DNA of 64,000 nt from Flavobacteriaceae bacterium (GCA_014075215.1 CP046177.1:3038501-3102500), one strand, 5' to 3'. Numbered from the stretch's first letter, positions 25,433 to 35,141 are shown. Numbers and translations are program-made. Notes: a model not told the origin generated them from the letters alone.

Positions 25433-27127
25433 TCACTTTATCTTTATCGGAGGAAGCCCATGAACTGTAGTAATGGCTCTTCCGGATGGTTCATTCTTGT
25501 TTTTAAAACTTTCATCCCATTCCAAAGCGATTTTAGTGCTACAGGCAACAGATGGTTCCTGAGGTACGGATAGCGCTGCAGTATCACTCGGAAAATGTTC
25601 TGCAAAAACAGAACGATAAAAAAACTCTTCTTTACTTGTTGGTGTTTGAACTGGAAATTTATAAGTCGCATTTGCCAATTGCTCGTCGGTTACTGCGGTA
25701 GCTGCAACTTCTTTTGTGTCAATCCAGCTGCCCACCCCGTCAGAGAATTGCTCTTTTTGCCTCCAGGCTACACTTTCCGGCAGATAACTTTCAAATGCTT
25801 TTCTTATTACCCATTTTTCCATTCGCTCTCCACGAATCATTTTATCTTTCGGGTTGATACGCATTGCCACATCTATAAATTCTTTGTCTAAAAAAGGAAC
25901 ACGCCCTTCTATACCCCAGGCAGCCAGAGATTTGTTAGCTCTTAAACAATCATACATGTGTAATTTGTTCAGTTTTCTGACCGTTTCTTTATGAAATTCC
26001 TCAGCATTTGGCGCTTTGTGAAAGTACAAATACCCTCCAAAAAGCTCATCTGCTCCTTCACCGGACAATACCATTTTTACACCCATAGATTTTATAACTC
26101 TGGCCATCAAATACATAGGAGTAGAAGCTCTGACGGTTGTAATATCATAGGTTTCCAATTTATAAATTACATCTCTGATAGCATCTAAACCTTCTTGAAT
26201 AGTAAATTTGATTTCATGGTGTACCGTACCAATATGACCTGCTACTTTTTGTGCGGCAGCCAAATCGGGAGAGCCTTCCAGGCCTACTGAAAACGAATGC
26301 AATTGAGGCCACCAGGCATCTTTGGTATCTCCGGATTCAATTCTTTTTTCCGCATATTTTTTTGCAATGGCGGAAGTAATTGACGAATCCAACCCGCCGG
26401 AAAGTAATACACCATATGGGACATCACTCATCAATTGCCTGTGTACAGCAGCTTCTAAGGCTTCTCTAATTTCATCAATATTCGTTTGATTTTCTTTTAC
26501 GGCTTTATATTCCATCCAATCTCTTTTGTACCATTGTTTTACTACCCCATCTTTTCCGGATAGATAATGCCCGGGTGGGAATAGTTCAATTTTTGTACAT
26601 ACTCCCTCCAGTGCTTTTAGCTCTGAGGCTACATAAAAAGTTCCATGCTGATCCCAACCTATATACAGAGGGATGATTCCCATATGATCTCTCGCTACAA
26701 AATATTCGTCTTTCTCAACATCGTAAATGGCAAAACCGAAGATACCATTCAGTTCATCTAAAAAATGCATTCCTTTTTCTTTATATAGCGCAAGAAGTAT
26801 TTCACAGTCAGATTCTGTCTGAAACTCATAAGTTGGCTTCGAATGATCTGATCTGTAATTTTCAAATTGTTTTCTTAATACTCTGTGATTATAAATCTCT
26901 CCGTTTGCAGCCAACACAAGCTTTTTATCTTCACTAAACAAGGGTTGTTTTCCTGATGCCGGATCTACAATCGCCAGGCGTTCATGCGCTAAAATTGCTT
27001 TATCATTACTATAGATTCCACTCCAATCCGGGCCTCTATGCCTGATCTTTGAAGACATCTCTAATAATTGAGGCCTTAATACATCTGATTTCTCTTTTAG
27101 GTCAAAAGCACATACAATACCACACAT
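25433..27127 (-). CDS. asnB: Asparagine synthase B (glutamine-hydrolysing)
   Basis: This 564-aa enzyme makes asparagine from aspartate, ATP and glutamine. The glutaminase domain starts MCGIVCAFD with nucleophile Cys2 and continues RHRGPDWSG and NGEIYNH. The synthetase domain has the PP-loop SGGLDSSITSAIA and LSGEGADELFGGY. Length matches AsnB of E. coli. It is transcribed away from the trp operon. The 349-base divergent gap contains the trp leader. Confidence 0.95.
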   Translation of the reverse strand: MCGIVCAFDLKEKSDVLRPQLLEMSSKIRHRGPDWSGIYSNDKAILAHERLAIVDPASGKQPLFSEDKKLVLAANGEIYNHRVLRKQFENYRSDHSKPTYEFQTESDCEILLALYKEKGMHFLDELNGIFGFAIYDVEKDEYFVARDHMGIIPLYIGWDQHGTFYVASELKALEGVCTKIELFPPGHYLSGKDGVVKQWYKRDWMEYKAVKENQTNIDEIREALEAAVHRQLMSDVPYGVLLSGGLDSSITSAIAKKYAEKRIESGDTKDAWWPQLHSFSVGLEGSPDLAAAQKVAGHIGTVHHEIKFTIQEGLDAIRDVIYKLETYDITTVRASTPMYLMARVIKSMGVKMVLSGEGADELFGGYLYFHKAPNAEEFHKETVRKLNKLHMYDCLRANKSLAAWGIEGRVPFLDKEFIDVAMRINPKDKMIRGERMEKWVIRKAFESYLPESVAWRQKEQFSDGVGSWIDTKEVAATAVTDEQLANATYKFPVQTPTSKEEFFYRSVFAEHFPSDTAALSVPQEPSVACSTKIALEWDESFKNKNEPSGRAITTVHGLPPIKIK

Positions 27128-27304
27128 AATTTTTATTGAATATTAATAATAATGCAAATAAACTGAAATAAGTATCTAAATATTACTTTTTTATTTAAAA
27201 TAATTACAATATGATACATTTTGTATCTTTTTTAATTTATAATGTAATTATTTAAAGCTAAATGTTGTTTTAAAACTTATACTTTAAAAAAAGTATAGGA
27301 AAAC

Positions 27305-27335
27305 TTGTCGTATTGGAAATCAGTATTTATTTTTG
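27305..27335 (+). promoter_or_regulatory. Predicted trp promoter
   Basis: TATTTTTG (27328-27335) fits the Bacteroidota -7 consensus TAnnTTTG. TTG at 27305-27307, 20 bases upstream, fits the -33 element. Transcription would start only a few bases before the leader-peptide ATG at 27343, so the leader may be nearly leaderless. Confidence 0.5.
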
Positions 27336-27342
27336 CCTGACA

Positions 27343-27390
27343 ATGTTACGGAATAAAAATATATGGTGGTGGATATCTTTGCACTCATAA
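27343..27390 (+). CDS. trpL: trp leader peptide with three consecutive Trp codons
   Basis: ATG at 27343 opens a 15-residue peptide, MLRNKNIWWWISLHS, ending TAA 27388-27390. Residues 8-10 are TGG TGG TGG. It lies 87 bases before trpE and directly ahead of mutually exclusive hairpins. Consecutive Trp codons in a short frame upstream of trp genes are the hallmark of ribosome-mediated attenuation: stalling at low charged tRNA-Trp favours the antiterminator. Seen directly in sequence; regulation is by analogy. Confidence 0.85.
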   Translation: MLRNKNIWWWISLHS

Positions 27391-27448
27391 GTGAGAAGGA
27401 AACCTGTATGTTAAAAATATAAAAGGCTTATCTCACGATAAGTCTTTT
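27382..27448 (+). promoter_or_regulatory. trp attenuator (pause, antiterminator and terminator hairpins)
   Basis: CACT (27382-27385) can pair with AGTG (27389-27392) at the leader stop. GTGAGA (27391-27396) pairs with TCTCAC (27431-27436) as antiterminator. AAAAGGCTTATC (27421-27432) pairs with GATAAGTCTTTT (27437-27448) as a 12-bp terminator with one G-T. The last two share bases and exclude each other. Confidence 0.8.
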
Positions 27449-27476
27449 CTGATTCTAATAATTACTGAAATATAGT

Positions 27477-28874
27477 ATGGAAATAAAAAAAACAACGATA
27501 AAAACCAGTAGTAGACGACGAATTTCCGATACAGTTACTCCGGTAGGTTTGTACTTTCGTTTACGAGACAGATACGCAAATACGTTGCTTTTGGAAAGCT
27601 CTGACTATCACAGTAAAGAAGAAAGTTTTTCTTTTATTTGTATCGAACCCATACTCACCATGAAGGTTGAAGATGGTCAATTTTCTGTGTTTAAAAACGG
27701 TTCTCTCATCTCGTCCGAAGGCATCAATCGGAATTTTTATCAGCTTTTTAATCAGTTTAGCGATGCGATTATTTTAGAATGCGAAGCGTCATTAAAATCA
27801 TTTAATGGCTTGTACGGATATACTACTTATGACAGTGTCCGGTATTTTGAAAATATTCAACTAAACACTTCAAAAGCACCTTCGGCAATTCCGTCAATGC
27901 AGTACAGTTTTTATCGATTTATTATTGCGATCAATCATTTTAATGATGAAATGATATTGATTGAAAATATAATGGAAGGTACTGATTCGAGGATAGCAGA
28001 GATAGAAACCATTATTGAAGCGCGGGCATTTACTACTCAAAGATTTAAAATCTCAGGAGGTGAAGCTTCTAATTGTACCGATGAAGATTTTAAAAAATAT
28101 GTAACAATAGCAAAAGCACATTGTAAAAGAGGGGATGTATTTCAACTGGTATTGTCGCGTCAGTTTCAACAAGCTTTTACAGGTGATGAGTTTAATGTAT
28201 ACAGAGCACTACGGTCGATAAATCCGTCACCGTATTTATTTTATTTTGATTACGGAAGTTTTAAACTGATGGGCTCATCGCCGGAAGCACAGATAAAGGT
28301 AGTAGCAGGAAAAGCCCTCATCAACCCTATTGCAGGAACGTTCAAAAGGACAGGTGATATGGCAGAAGACATAAAACTTGGTAAACTGTTATGCGAAGAC
28401 ACTAAAGAAACCGCTGAGCATGTCATGCTGGTTGATTTGGCCAGAAATGATTTAAGCAAACACGCTGATAATGTAACTGTAGAAGTGTTTAAAGAAGTTC
28501 AGTTTTTTAGTCATGTTATTCATTTGGTGTCTACGGTAAAAGGGGAAATCAAAGGCGATCCGATCAAGATTGTCGGAGATACATTCCCGGCAGGAACCTT
28601 AAGTGGAGCACCAAAATACAAAGCAATGCAACTGATTGACAAATATGAAAATCAATCACGCGGATTTTATGGGGGTGCTGTCGGTATAATAGGATTAAAC
28701 GGTTCTGTGAATTTGGCTATTGCGATTCGCTCTTTCGTGAGTAAACAAAACAAATTATACTATCAGGCAGGAGCAGGAATTGTTATCCATTCTGACGAGG
28801 AAAAAGAATTACAAGAAGTCAATAATAAATTAGCTGCATTAAAAAAAGCACTGGTTTTGGCTGAAAAAATATAA
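27477..28874 (+). CDS. trpE: Anthranilate synthase component I
   Basis: This 465-aa chorismate-utilising enzyme converts chorismate and ammonia (from TrpG) to anthranilate. The N-terminal LLESSDYHSKEESFSF contains the LLES...S motif that binds tryptophan for feedback inhibition. The C-terminal catalytic part has GDVFQLVLSRQF, NPSPYLFYFD, GSSPEAQ, NPIAGTFKRT, LVDLARNDL, and ends GGAVGIIGLNGSVNLAIAIRS with QAGAGIV. It is first structural gene behind the attenuator, so it is doubly regulated by Trp. Confidence 0.96.
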   Translation: MEIKKTTIKTSSRRRISDTVTPVGLYFRLRDRYANTLLLESSDYHSKEESFSFICIEPILTMKVEDGQFSVFKNGSLISSEGINRNFYQLFNQFSDAIILECEASLKSFNGLYGYTTYDSVRYFENIQLNTSKAPSAIPSMQYSFYRFIIAINHFNDEMILIENIMEGTDSRIAEIETIIEARAFTTQRFKISGGEASNCTDEDFKKYVTIAKAHCKRGDVFQLVLSRQFQQAFTGDEFNVYRALRSINPSPYLFYFDYGSFKLMGSSPEAQIKVVAGKALINPIAGTFKRTGDMAEDIKLGKLLCEDTKETAEHVMLVDLARNDLSKHADNVTVEVFKEVQFFSHVIHLVSTVKGEIKGDPIKIVGDTFPAGTLSGAPKYKAMQLIDKYENQSRGFYGGAVGIIGLNGSVNLAIAIRSFVSKQNKLYYQAGAGIVIHSDEEKELQEVNNKLAALKKALVLAEKI

Positions 28875-28880
28875 GTAGTA

Positions 28881-28919
28881 AATGATTCAAAAATTGAAAC
28901 TTTAAATTTTTGAATCATT
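28881..28919. repeat. Hairpin between trpE and trpG
   Basis: ATGATTCAAAAATT and its exact complement AATTTTTGAATCAT flank a loop of about 10 bases. It lies between two genes of one operon and could stabilise the trpE transcript end or tune trpG expression. Confidence 0.6.
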
Positions 28920-28936
28920 CAATTTTTCAATAAATT

Positions 28937-29512
28937 ATGAACATACTAATAATAGATAATTACGATTCGTTTACATACAATCTTGTGCACATGGTTGAAA
29001 AAATTACGGGAACTTTTCCTGCGGTTTTTAGAAACGATGAAATTGGACTGGAGGAAATACATCCATACGACTTAATTATGTTATCTCCAGGGCCTGGAAT
29101 CCCGGATGAGGCAGGAATTTTAAAGCAGATTATTAAAAGATACGCCGGTGAAAAACCCTTTTTTGGAGTATGCTTAGGCCTTCAGGCAATTACAGAGGTG
29201 TTTGGTGGAACCATTGTAAATATGGACATGGTTTTTCACGGAGTGGCTACGACAATGAGAGTGGTTCAACCTTCAGCCATTATTTTTAAGGGTATTCCTT
29301 CCGAATTTTCAGCAGCAAGATATCATTCGTGGATCGCTTCCAAAGAAAACATCCCGGAGTGCCTGGAAATTACAGCAACCGATGGAGATGGAGAAATTAT
29401 GGCCACTCGTCATAAAGAATTTTCAATAAGTGCAGTGCAGTTTCATCCCGAATCTATCTTAACAGAAGTAGGAGAACAAATCGTTAGGAATTTTATAGAA
29501 GCTTATGTGTAA
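28937..29512 (+). CDS. trpG: Anthranilate synthase component II (glutamine amidotransferase)
   Basis: This 191-aa class I glutamine amidotransferase provides ammonia to TrpE. The sequence starts MNILIIDNYDSFTYNLVH. It has the oxyanion loop SPGPGIPDEAG, nucleophile Cys in FFGVCLGLQAI, and catalytic His and Glu in QFHPESI. It may also serve p-aminobenzoate synthesis if no separate pabA exists. A 62-base gap with a hairpin separates it from trpE. Confidence 0.96.
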   Translation: MNILIIDNYDSFTYNLVHMVEKITGTFPAVFRNDEIGLEEIHPYDLIMLSPGPGIPDEAGILKQIIKRYAGEKPFFGVCLGLQAITEVFGGTIVNMDMVFHGVATTMRVVQPSAIIFKGIPSEFSAARYHSWIASKENIPECLEITATDGDGEIMATRHKEFSISAVQFHPESILTEVGEQIVRNFIEAYV

Positions 29513-29547
29513 TATGATCATTCCCGTAAAAATGAGGATTAAATAAA

Positions 29548-30540
29548 ATGAAAGAAATATTAAACGATTTATACCAACACAAACGCCTGTTAAAATCCGA
29601 AGCAAAACAGATTTTGATTGATATTACTGCATCAACTTATAATGATGCACATTTAGTTTCTTTTATGACTGTTTTTATGATGCGCCCTATTACAGCAGAC
29701 GAATTATCAGGGTTTCGGGAAGCACTAAAAGAACTGGCAATTACGGTCGATTTATCAGCATATAATACCATTGATATTGTAGGTACCGGAGGCGATGGAA
29801 AAGACACGTTTAATATCTCTACATTAGCATCTTTTATTGTGGCGGGAACTGGGCAAAAAGTTGCCAAACATGGCAACTATAGTGTGTCGTCAAAATCCGG
29901 ATCTTCAGATATGTTAGAGAATTTCGGCTATCATTTTACCAATGATGAAAACACTTTAAAGAGGCATTTGGAGAAAGCAAATATTTGTTTTTTACATGCC
30001 CCGAAATTTCACCCGGCTATGAAAGTTGTTGGGCCCACAAGAAAGGCACTGGCATTAAAAACTTTTTTTAACATGTTAGGGCCGCTGGTAAATCCGAGTT
30101 CTCCACAGAATTTGATGTTGGGAACATTTAATCTGGAAATTGCACGATTGTATCATTATATATTACAGGGGGAAGATTCAAATTACGGGATTATTCATAC
30201 GTTAGACGGATATGATGAAATCTCTTTGACGAGTGGATTTAAATTATTTACCAAATCGGGGGAAGAAATCATCAATCCGGAAGATATTGGCCGGAGAAGA
30301 ATTTTACAATCCGATATTTACGGAGGTAATTCCGTAAAAGACGCAGCAAAGATTTTTAATACGATTTTGGACGGAAAGGGTACGGAAGTTCAGAACGATG
30401 TGGTATTAACCAATGCTGCTTTTGCTCTGAAAATTGTAGATAAAAGCAAATCATTCGAAACTGCTTTTGAAGAAGCAAAAGATGCCTTGTTTGGAGGGAG
30501 AGCAAAAGAATGTCTTCATAAATTAATTCGTAATTCATAA
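29548..30540 (+). CDS. trpD: Anthranilate phosphoribosyltransferase
   Basis: This 330-aa enzyme adds phosphoribose from PRPP to anthranilate. The PRPP-binding loop VGTGGDGKDTFNIST, KHGNYSVSSKSGSSD and KVVGPTRKALALKTFFNMLGPLVNP motifs are present in the expected order. An N-terminal helical dimerisation domain covers residues 1-65. It is stand-alone (not fused to TrpG). Confidence 0.96.
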   Translation: MKEILNDLYQHKRLLKSEAKQILIDITASTYNDAHLVSFMTVFMMRPITADELSGFREALKELAITVDLSAYNTIDIVGTGGDGKDTFNISTLASFIVAGTGQKVAKHGNYSVSSKSGSSDMLENFGYHFTNDENTLKRHLEKANICFLHAPKFHPAMKVVGPTRKALALKTFFNMLGPLVNPSSPQNLMLGTFNLEIARLYHYILQGEDSNYGIIHTLDGYDEISLTSGFKLFTKSGEEIINPEDIGRRRILQSDIYGGNSVKDAAKIFNTILDGKGTEVQNDVVLTNAAFALKIVDKSKSFETAFEEAKDALFGGRAKECLHKLIRNS

Positions 30541-30547
30541 TTATTGT

Positions 30548-31333
30548 ATGACCATATTAGATAAAATAATAGCATTTAAAAAGAAAGAAGTAGCTAAAAT
30601 AAAGGCAGACGTTCCGGTTAAGAAATTAGTGGAAAGTCCGTTGTTTCAGAGAGAGCCGTTATCGCTTAGAAAATCACTGTTAGAAACAGATTCAACTGGA
30701 ATTATTGCAGAATTTAAAAGGCAATCTCCCTCAAAAGGAATTATCAATGATAAAGTAACTATTGAAGAGGTAACAACAGGTTATTTAGATGCCAATGTAG
30801 CTGCACAATCCATTTTAACAGATACTTCATTTTTTGGCGGAACAATGGTCGATCTGATGCAGGCCAGAACTATAAATACCACCATCCCTATTTTACGAAA
30901 AGACTTTATTGTAGACGGCTTTCAGGTTGTGGAAGCCAAAGCTATCGGAGCGGATGTGATTTTGCTGATTGCTGCCTGTTTAACCAAAAAAGAGTTAAAG
31001 AACTACGGACAGTTGACAGAGGATTTGGGAATGGAAGTTTTGTATGAAGCACATACAATAGAAGATTTGGATAAGATAGCACTTACTCATAAGATTGTAG
31101 GAATTAATAATAGAAATCTCAAAACCTTTGAAGTTGATTTGGAGCACTCCATTACACTGGCAAGTCAGATTCCTTCCGACTGCGTAAAAGTTTCCGAGAG
31201 CGGAATCAACGATCCGAAAATTATCACCGGTTTAAAAGAATATGGTTTTAAAGGATTTTTAATTGGAGAAAATTTTATGAAGGAAGAAAATCCGGGATTG
31301 GCTTGTGAAACATTTATCAGTCAAATACGATAG
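30548..31333 (+). CDS. trpC: Indole-3-glycerol phosphate synthase
   Basis: This 261-aa TIM barrel closes the indole ring. Catalytic segments EFKRQSPSKG (Glu, Lys), LRKDFIVDGFQV (Lys), ADVILLIAACL, GINNRNLKTFEVD (Asn, Arg) and VSESGI (Glu, Ser) are all visible. It starts 7 bases after trpD and is separate from trpF, unlike the enterobacterial fusion. Confidence 0.96.
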   Translation: MTILDKIIAFKKKEVAKIKADVPVKKLVESPLFQREPLSLRKSLLETDSTGIIAEFKRQSPSKGIINDKVTIEEVTTGYLDANVAAQSILTDTSFFGGTMVDLMQARTINTTIPILRKDFIVDGFQVVEAKAIGADVILLIAACLTKKELKNYGQLTEDLGMEVLYEAHTIEDLDKIALTHKIVGINNRNLKTFEVDLEHSITLASQIPSDCVKVSESGINDPKIITGLKEYGFKGFLIGENFMKEENPGLACETFISQIR

Positions 31334-31335
31334 CG

Positions 31336-31971
31336 ATGAAACTAAAAATTTGCGGTATGAAATATGTAGATAATATTCGGTTAATTGCCGATATGAAACC
31401 TGATTATATGGGGTTTATTTTTTATAAAAAATCCATGAGAAATTTTGAAGGAATTATGCCTGAACTTCCAAAACCGGTTAAAAAAACAGGTGTTTTTGTA
31501 AATGAAGGGTATACAATGGTAGTTTCGACAGTCAAAAAACACTTATTAGAAGTCATTCAGTTGCACGGAGATGAACCTGTGAAATACATTCAAGAATTAA
31601 AAAATCATTTGTCATCAAAGGTTGAAATTATCAAAGTATTTGGTATTAAAGACGATTTTGATTTTGAAGTGTTGAAGCCCTATGAAAATGAAGTTGATTA
31701 TTTTTTGTTTGACACAAAAGGAAAAGAAAGAGGAGGGAATGGAGTAAAATTTGACTGGAATGTATTAAAAAATTACCCTTTTTCAACACCTTTCTTTTTA
31801 AGCGGTGGCATTGAACCTGGGGATGTGGAGGAAATTATAAAAATAAAAGCGTCCGGATTACCTGTTTATGCTGTTGATATCAACAGTAGATTTGAAACCA
31901 AACCGGGATTAAAAAATATAAAGGAAGTTCGAAAATTTAAGAATAAACTAATAGCATCCGGAGTTTGTTGA
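31336..31971 (+). CDS. trpF: Phosphoribosylanthranilate isomerase
   Basis: This 211-aa TIM barrel performs the Amadori rearrangement. General base Cys lies in KICGMK and general acid Asp in FLFDTKG. Phosphate-binding loops are FFLSGGIEPGDVEE and VDINSRFETKPGLKN. It starts 2 bases after the trpC stop, so translation is coupled. Confidence 0.95.
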   Translation: MKLKICGMKYVDNIRLIADMKPDYMGFIFYKKSMRNFEGIMPELPKPVKKTGVFVNEGYTMVVSTVKKHLLEVIQLHGDEPVKYIQELKNHLSSKVEIIKVFGIKDDFDFEVLKPYENEVDYFLFDTKGKERGGNGVKFDWNVLKNYPFSTPFFLSGGIEPGDVEEIIKIKASGLPVYAVDINSRFETKPGLKNIKEVRKFKNKLIASGVC

Positions 31972-32025
31972 GATAACGTAAAGAACTTATTTTGAAAAGA
32001 CGGTAAAAGTAATAACTAACTATTT

Positions 32026-33210
32026 ATGAAATCAAAACTTCATCCGGATAAAAACGGATATTACGGGCAATTCGGAGGAGCATTCGTTCCGGAATTACTA
32101 TATCCCAATGTGAAGAAAATTCACGATACATATATTCAAATTATTGAATCTTCGGAGTTTCAAAAAGAATACAAGAACCTCTTAAAAGATTATGTAGGAA
32201 GGCCGAGCCCGTTGTATTTTGCGAAACGATTATCATCATTATACGGAGCACATATTTATTTAAAACGGGAGGATTTAAATCATACGGGAGCACATAAAGT
32301 AAATAATACGATCGGTCAGATTTTGATTGCTAAAAAACTGGGAAAAACCAGCATTATTGCAGAAACAGGTGCCGGACAGCACGGAGTGGCTACTGCCACG
32401 GTTTGTGCCCTAATGGGTTTGGAGTGTACGGTCTTTATGGGCGAAAAGGATATCATGCGCCAGGCACCGAATGTAGCCAGAATGAAAATGTTAGACGCAA
32501 AAGTAGTTCCGGCAACCAGCGGAAGTAAAACACTGAAAGATGCAACCAATGAAGCCATTCGATATTGGATTCAGCATCCGGAGATGTATTATTTAATAGG
32601 CTCCGTAGTTGGCCCTGCTCCATATCCGGATATGGTAGCGCGCTTACAGGCAATCATTTCAGAGGAGATAAAATGGCAGTTGAAAGAACATGTCGGTAGA
32701 GAAAATCCGGATATGGTTATTGCCTGTGTAGGAGGCGGAAGTAATGCGGCAGGGGCTTTTTATCATTATTTGGATACCCCGGAAGTAGCACTCATAGCAG
32801 TGGAAGCTGCCGGTTTAGGAGTCAACTCCGGTAAAAGTGCTGCGACTTCTCAACTGGGAGATATAGGAGTCATACATGGAAGCAAGACCATGCTGATGCA
32901 AGATGGTTACGGACAAATCGTTGAACCGTATTCTATTTCCGCAGGATTGGATTATCCGGGGGTTGGACCGTTACATGCATTTTTATTTGAAACCAAACGG
33001 GTAAAATTTATGAACGCTACCGATAAAGAGGCACTGGCAGCAGCATATGAATTAGCAAAGACAGAAGGAATTATTCCGGCTTTGGAATCTGCGCATGCAC
33101 TGGCCGTATTACCAAAGTTGAACCTGGGAAAAGAACAAGTGGTTGTAATGAATTTATCGGGTAGGGGGGATAAAGATTTAGAGATGCTTATCAAACATTT
33201 AGAAGAGTAA
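32026..33210 (+). CDS. trpB: Tryptophan synthase beta subunit
   Basis: This 394-aa PLP enzyme condenses indole with serine. The PLP lysine lies in LKREDLNHTGAHKVNN, the phosphate loop is CVGGGSNAAG, and GAGQHGVATATV and the C-terminal LSGRGDKD are conserved. Length and motifs match the TrpB1 type that works with TrpA. Confidence 0.97.
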   Translation: MKSKLHPDKNGYYGQFGGAFVPELLYPNVKKIHDTYIQIIESSEFQKEYKNLLKDYVGRPSPLYFAKRLSSLYGAHIYLKREDLNHTGAHKVNNTIGQILIAKKLGKTSIIAETGAGQHGVATATVCALMGLECTVFMGEKDIMRQAPNVARMKMLDAKVVPATSGSKTLKDATNEAIRYWIQHPEMYYLIGSVVGPAPYPDMVARLQAIISEEIKWQLKEHVGRENPDMVIACVGGGSNAAGAFYHYLDTPEVALIAVEAAGLGVNSGKSAATSQLGDIGVIHGSKTMLMQDGYGQIVEPYSISAGLDYPGVGPLHAFLFETKRVKFMNATDKEALAAAYELAKTEGIIPALESAHALAVLPKLNLGKEQVVVMNLSGRGDKDLEMLIKHLEE

Positions 33211-33213
33211 CCT

Positions 33214-33981
33214 ATGAGTTCAGTTGCAAAATTATTAGAAGAAAAATCGTCAAATATTTTATCGGTTTATTTTACTTCCGGTTTTCCAAAGTTAAACGAC
33301 ACTGCTAAAACAATTCGGGAGTTAAGCGATGCCGGTGTGGATTTTATAGAGGTTGGTTTACCCTATTCCGATCCGTTAGCTGATGGATCTACAATTCAAA
33401 ACAGTAGCCAAAAAGCACTAAAAAACGGGATGAATTTAGACATTGTTTTTGATCAATTGTCAAAAATCAAACAAACAAACGAAACACCTTTGGTGTTGAT
33501 GGGGTATTTGAATCAACTTTTGGCATACGGAGAAGATATATTTTGCCAAAGAGTAGTGGAAAGCGGAATAGATACCATTATTTTACCTGACCTGCCGATG
33601 ATAGCATACGAAAACCATTATGAAAAATTGTTTTCCACATACGGAATTCATAATGTGTTTTTAATTACACCGCAAACTTCGGAAGAACGTATCCGAAAGA
33701 TAGATTCCTATACACGAAGCTTTATATATATGGTGGCTGCTACTTCTATTACGGGAGCAAAAGGGGAAATTTCCCAAGAACAAATAGCTTATTTTAAAAA
33801 AATAAAAGCAATGAACTTAAAAAGTAAGCTTATTATTGGTTTTGGAATTTCTGACCACAATACATTTTCAGAAGTCTGTAAATATGGAAACGGAGCTATT
33901 ATTGGCTCGGCTTTTATTAATCACATAGCACAACATGGAATAGAAGCTATTTCTGCATTTGTAAAAAGTGTCAGAGGTTGA
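33214..33981 (+). CDS. trpA: Tryptophan synthase alpha subunit
   Basis: This 255-aa TIM barrel cleaves indole-3-glycerol phosphate and channels indole to TrpB. Catalytic Glu and Asp lie in FIEVGLPYSDPLADGSTIQ, with phosphate loops VAATSITGAKG and GFGISDHNTF. It starts 3 bases after trpB and is last gene of the operon. Confidence 0.96.
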   Translation: MSSVAKLLEEKSSNILSVYFTSGFPKLNDTAKTIRELSDAGVDFIEVGLPYSDPLADGSTIQNSSQKALKNGMNLDIVFDQLSKIKQTNETPLVLMGYLNQLLAYGEDIFCQRVVESGIDTIILPDLPMIAYENHYEKLFSTYGIHNVFLITPQTSEERIRKIDSYTRSFIYMVAATSITGAKGEISQEQIAYFKKIKAMNLKSKLIIGFGISDHNTFSEVCKYGNGAIIGSAFINHIAQHGIEAISAFVKSVRG

Positions 33982-34120
33982 TATTTTTTGAATGAAAATT
34001 CAAAGATTCAAAATATTTAAAGATTGAACTCATTTAAAAGTTTCAAGTTTCAAGATTCGGTTTTCTTCAATTTTTCAACTTTTAACTGAATAAAGTAGCC
34101 ATATTGTACGTTATAATAAC

Positions 34121-35099
34121 ACCTGTTGTGCATTTTAAATAATGCTGATTTTAATATTGTTGATATTTCTATCAAAGAAAAATTTGTTGATGTATTGAAT
34201 TACAGTTAAAGCAGATATCTTAGATATTATTCTTGTTTTAAATCCTTCAAAAGTTTTAGCATAGTTTCTTCGAATCATAAACTGGTCATATAATTGTGAG
34301 AACAAAGTTTCTATACGTTTTCTAGATTTTCTAAAAATATAAGCTTGTTTCTTATACTGATTTTGATTATTTCTCATTGGTGTATTTAATTTAATATCAT
34401 AGGTTTCAAATAAATTAAGTTGAACTTCTGCGGATAAATATCCTCTATCACCAATTAAAGTAGCGCTTTTAATCTGCATTTTAACCGCTTTAAGATAATT
34501 GATATCATGTACAGATGCTGGACTAAAATCGATACTCTGAAAAACACCGCTCACAGAACAAATTGCGTGCAACTTATACCCGTAATAATTAGTACCTTGA
34601 GATGCACAATAACCTTTGTCTGGAAAGGTATGCATTGTTTCTTTGCAGATTTTAGAACGATAACTTCTTGATAATTTGCAAACTTCCAAAGGCATACTGT
34701 CAACGATAAAATAATTCTCAAATTCATTAAAGTAGGAAGCTAATTTTAATCGAATACTGTCCAAATGATCTAATAATCTACGCCTTCTTTTGTTATAAAC
34801 ATTTCGTTCTATTTTCTGGTAAATTGCAATTGGGAGTTTCCTAAACAAATCATTCTCGCTATCAATTCCCATAAATTCTACCGTTAAACTTAAACTGATG
34901 AGTTCTAAATCACTAAGTTTAGGTTCACGCCTTTGATAAATTAAAAGTTGTTCTTTTGATATTTTTCTTAATACTTCCAATATTCTTTCGTAATTTGCAT
35001 TTAAGTTGTTCATTATAAATGATTTGTGATTAAATCAATTTACTGATTTTCAGTAAGATGAACAACCTTTTTTGTCCTAAATCATAATGCACAACGGGT
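34121..35099 (-). mobile_element. IS982-family insertion sequence
   Basis: The ends ACCTGTTGTGCATTTT (34121) and, inverted, ACCCGTTGTGCATTAT (from 35099) are near-perfect terminal repeats starting ACC, as in IS982. One transposase gene fills the element. I could not find a clear target duplication. Confidence 0.85.
34135..35013 (-). CDS. IS982-family DDE transposase
   Basis: This 292-aa transposase shows family traits: LSDLELISLSLTVEFMGIDSEN near the N-terminus, then YFIVDSMPLEVCK (first Asp), YYGYKLHAICSVSGV, IDFSPASVHDINY, LIGDRGYLSAE (second Asp) and SRKRIETLFSQL (Glu). It appears full-length and could mobilise the MITE at 23939-25400, which has the same ends. Confidence 0.92.
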   Translation of the reverse strand: MNNLNANYERILEVLRKISKEQLLIYQRREPKLSDLELISLSLTVEFMGIDSENDLFRKLPIAIYQKIERNVYNKRRRRLLDHLDSIRLKLASYFNEFENYFIVDSMPLEVCKLSRSYRSKICKETMHTFPDKGYCASQGTNYYGYKLHAICSVSGVFQSIDFSPASVHDINYLKAVKMQIKSATLIGDRGYLSAEVQLNLFETYDIKLNTPMRNNQNQYKKQAYIFRKSRKRIETLFSQLYDQFMIRRNYAKTFEGFKTRIISKISALTVIQYINKFFFDRNINNIKISII

Positions 35100-35141
35100 T
35101 ATATTTGAAAAATCTTGTCAAGAAACACAAGTTCTATTACT

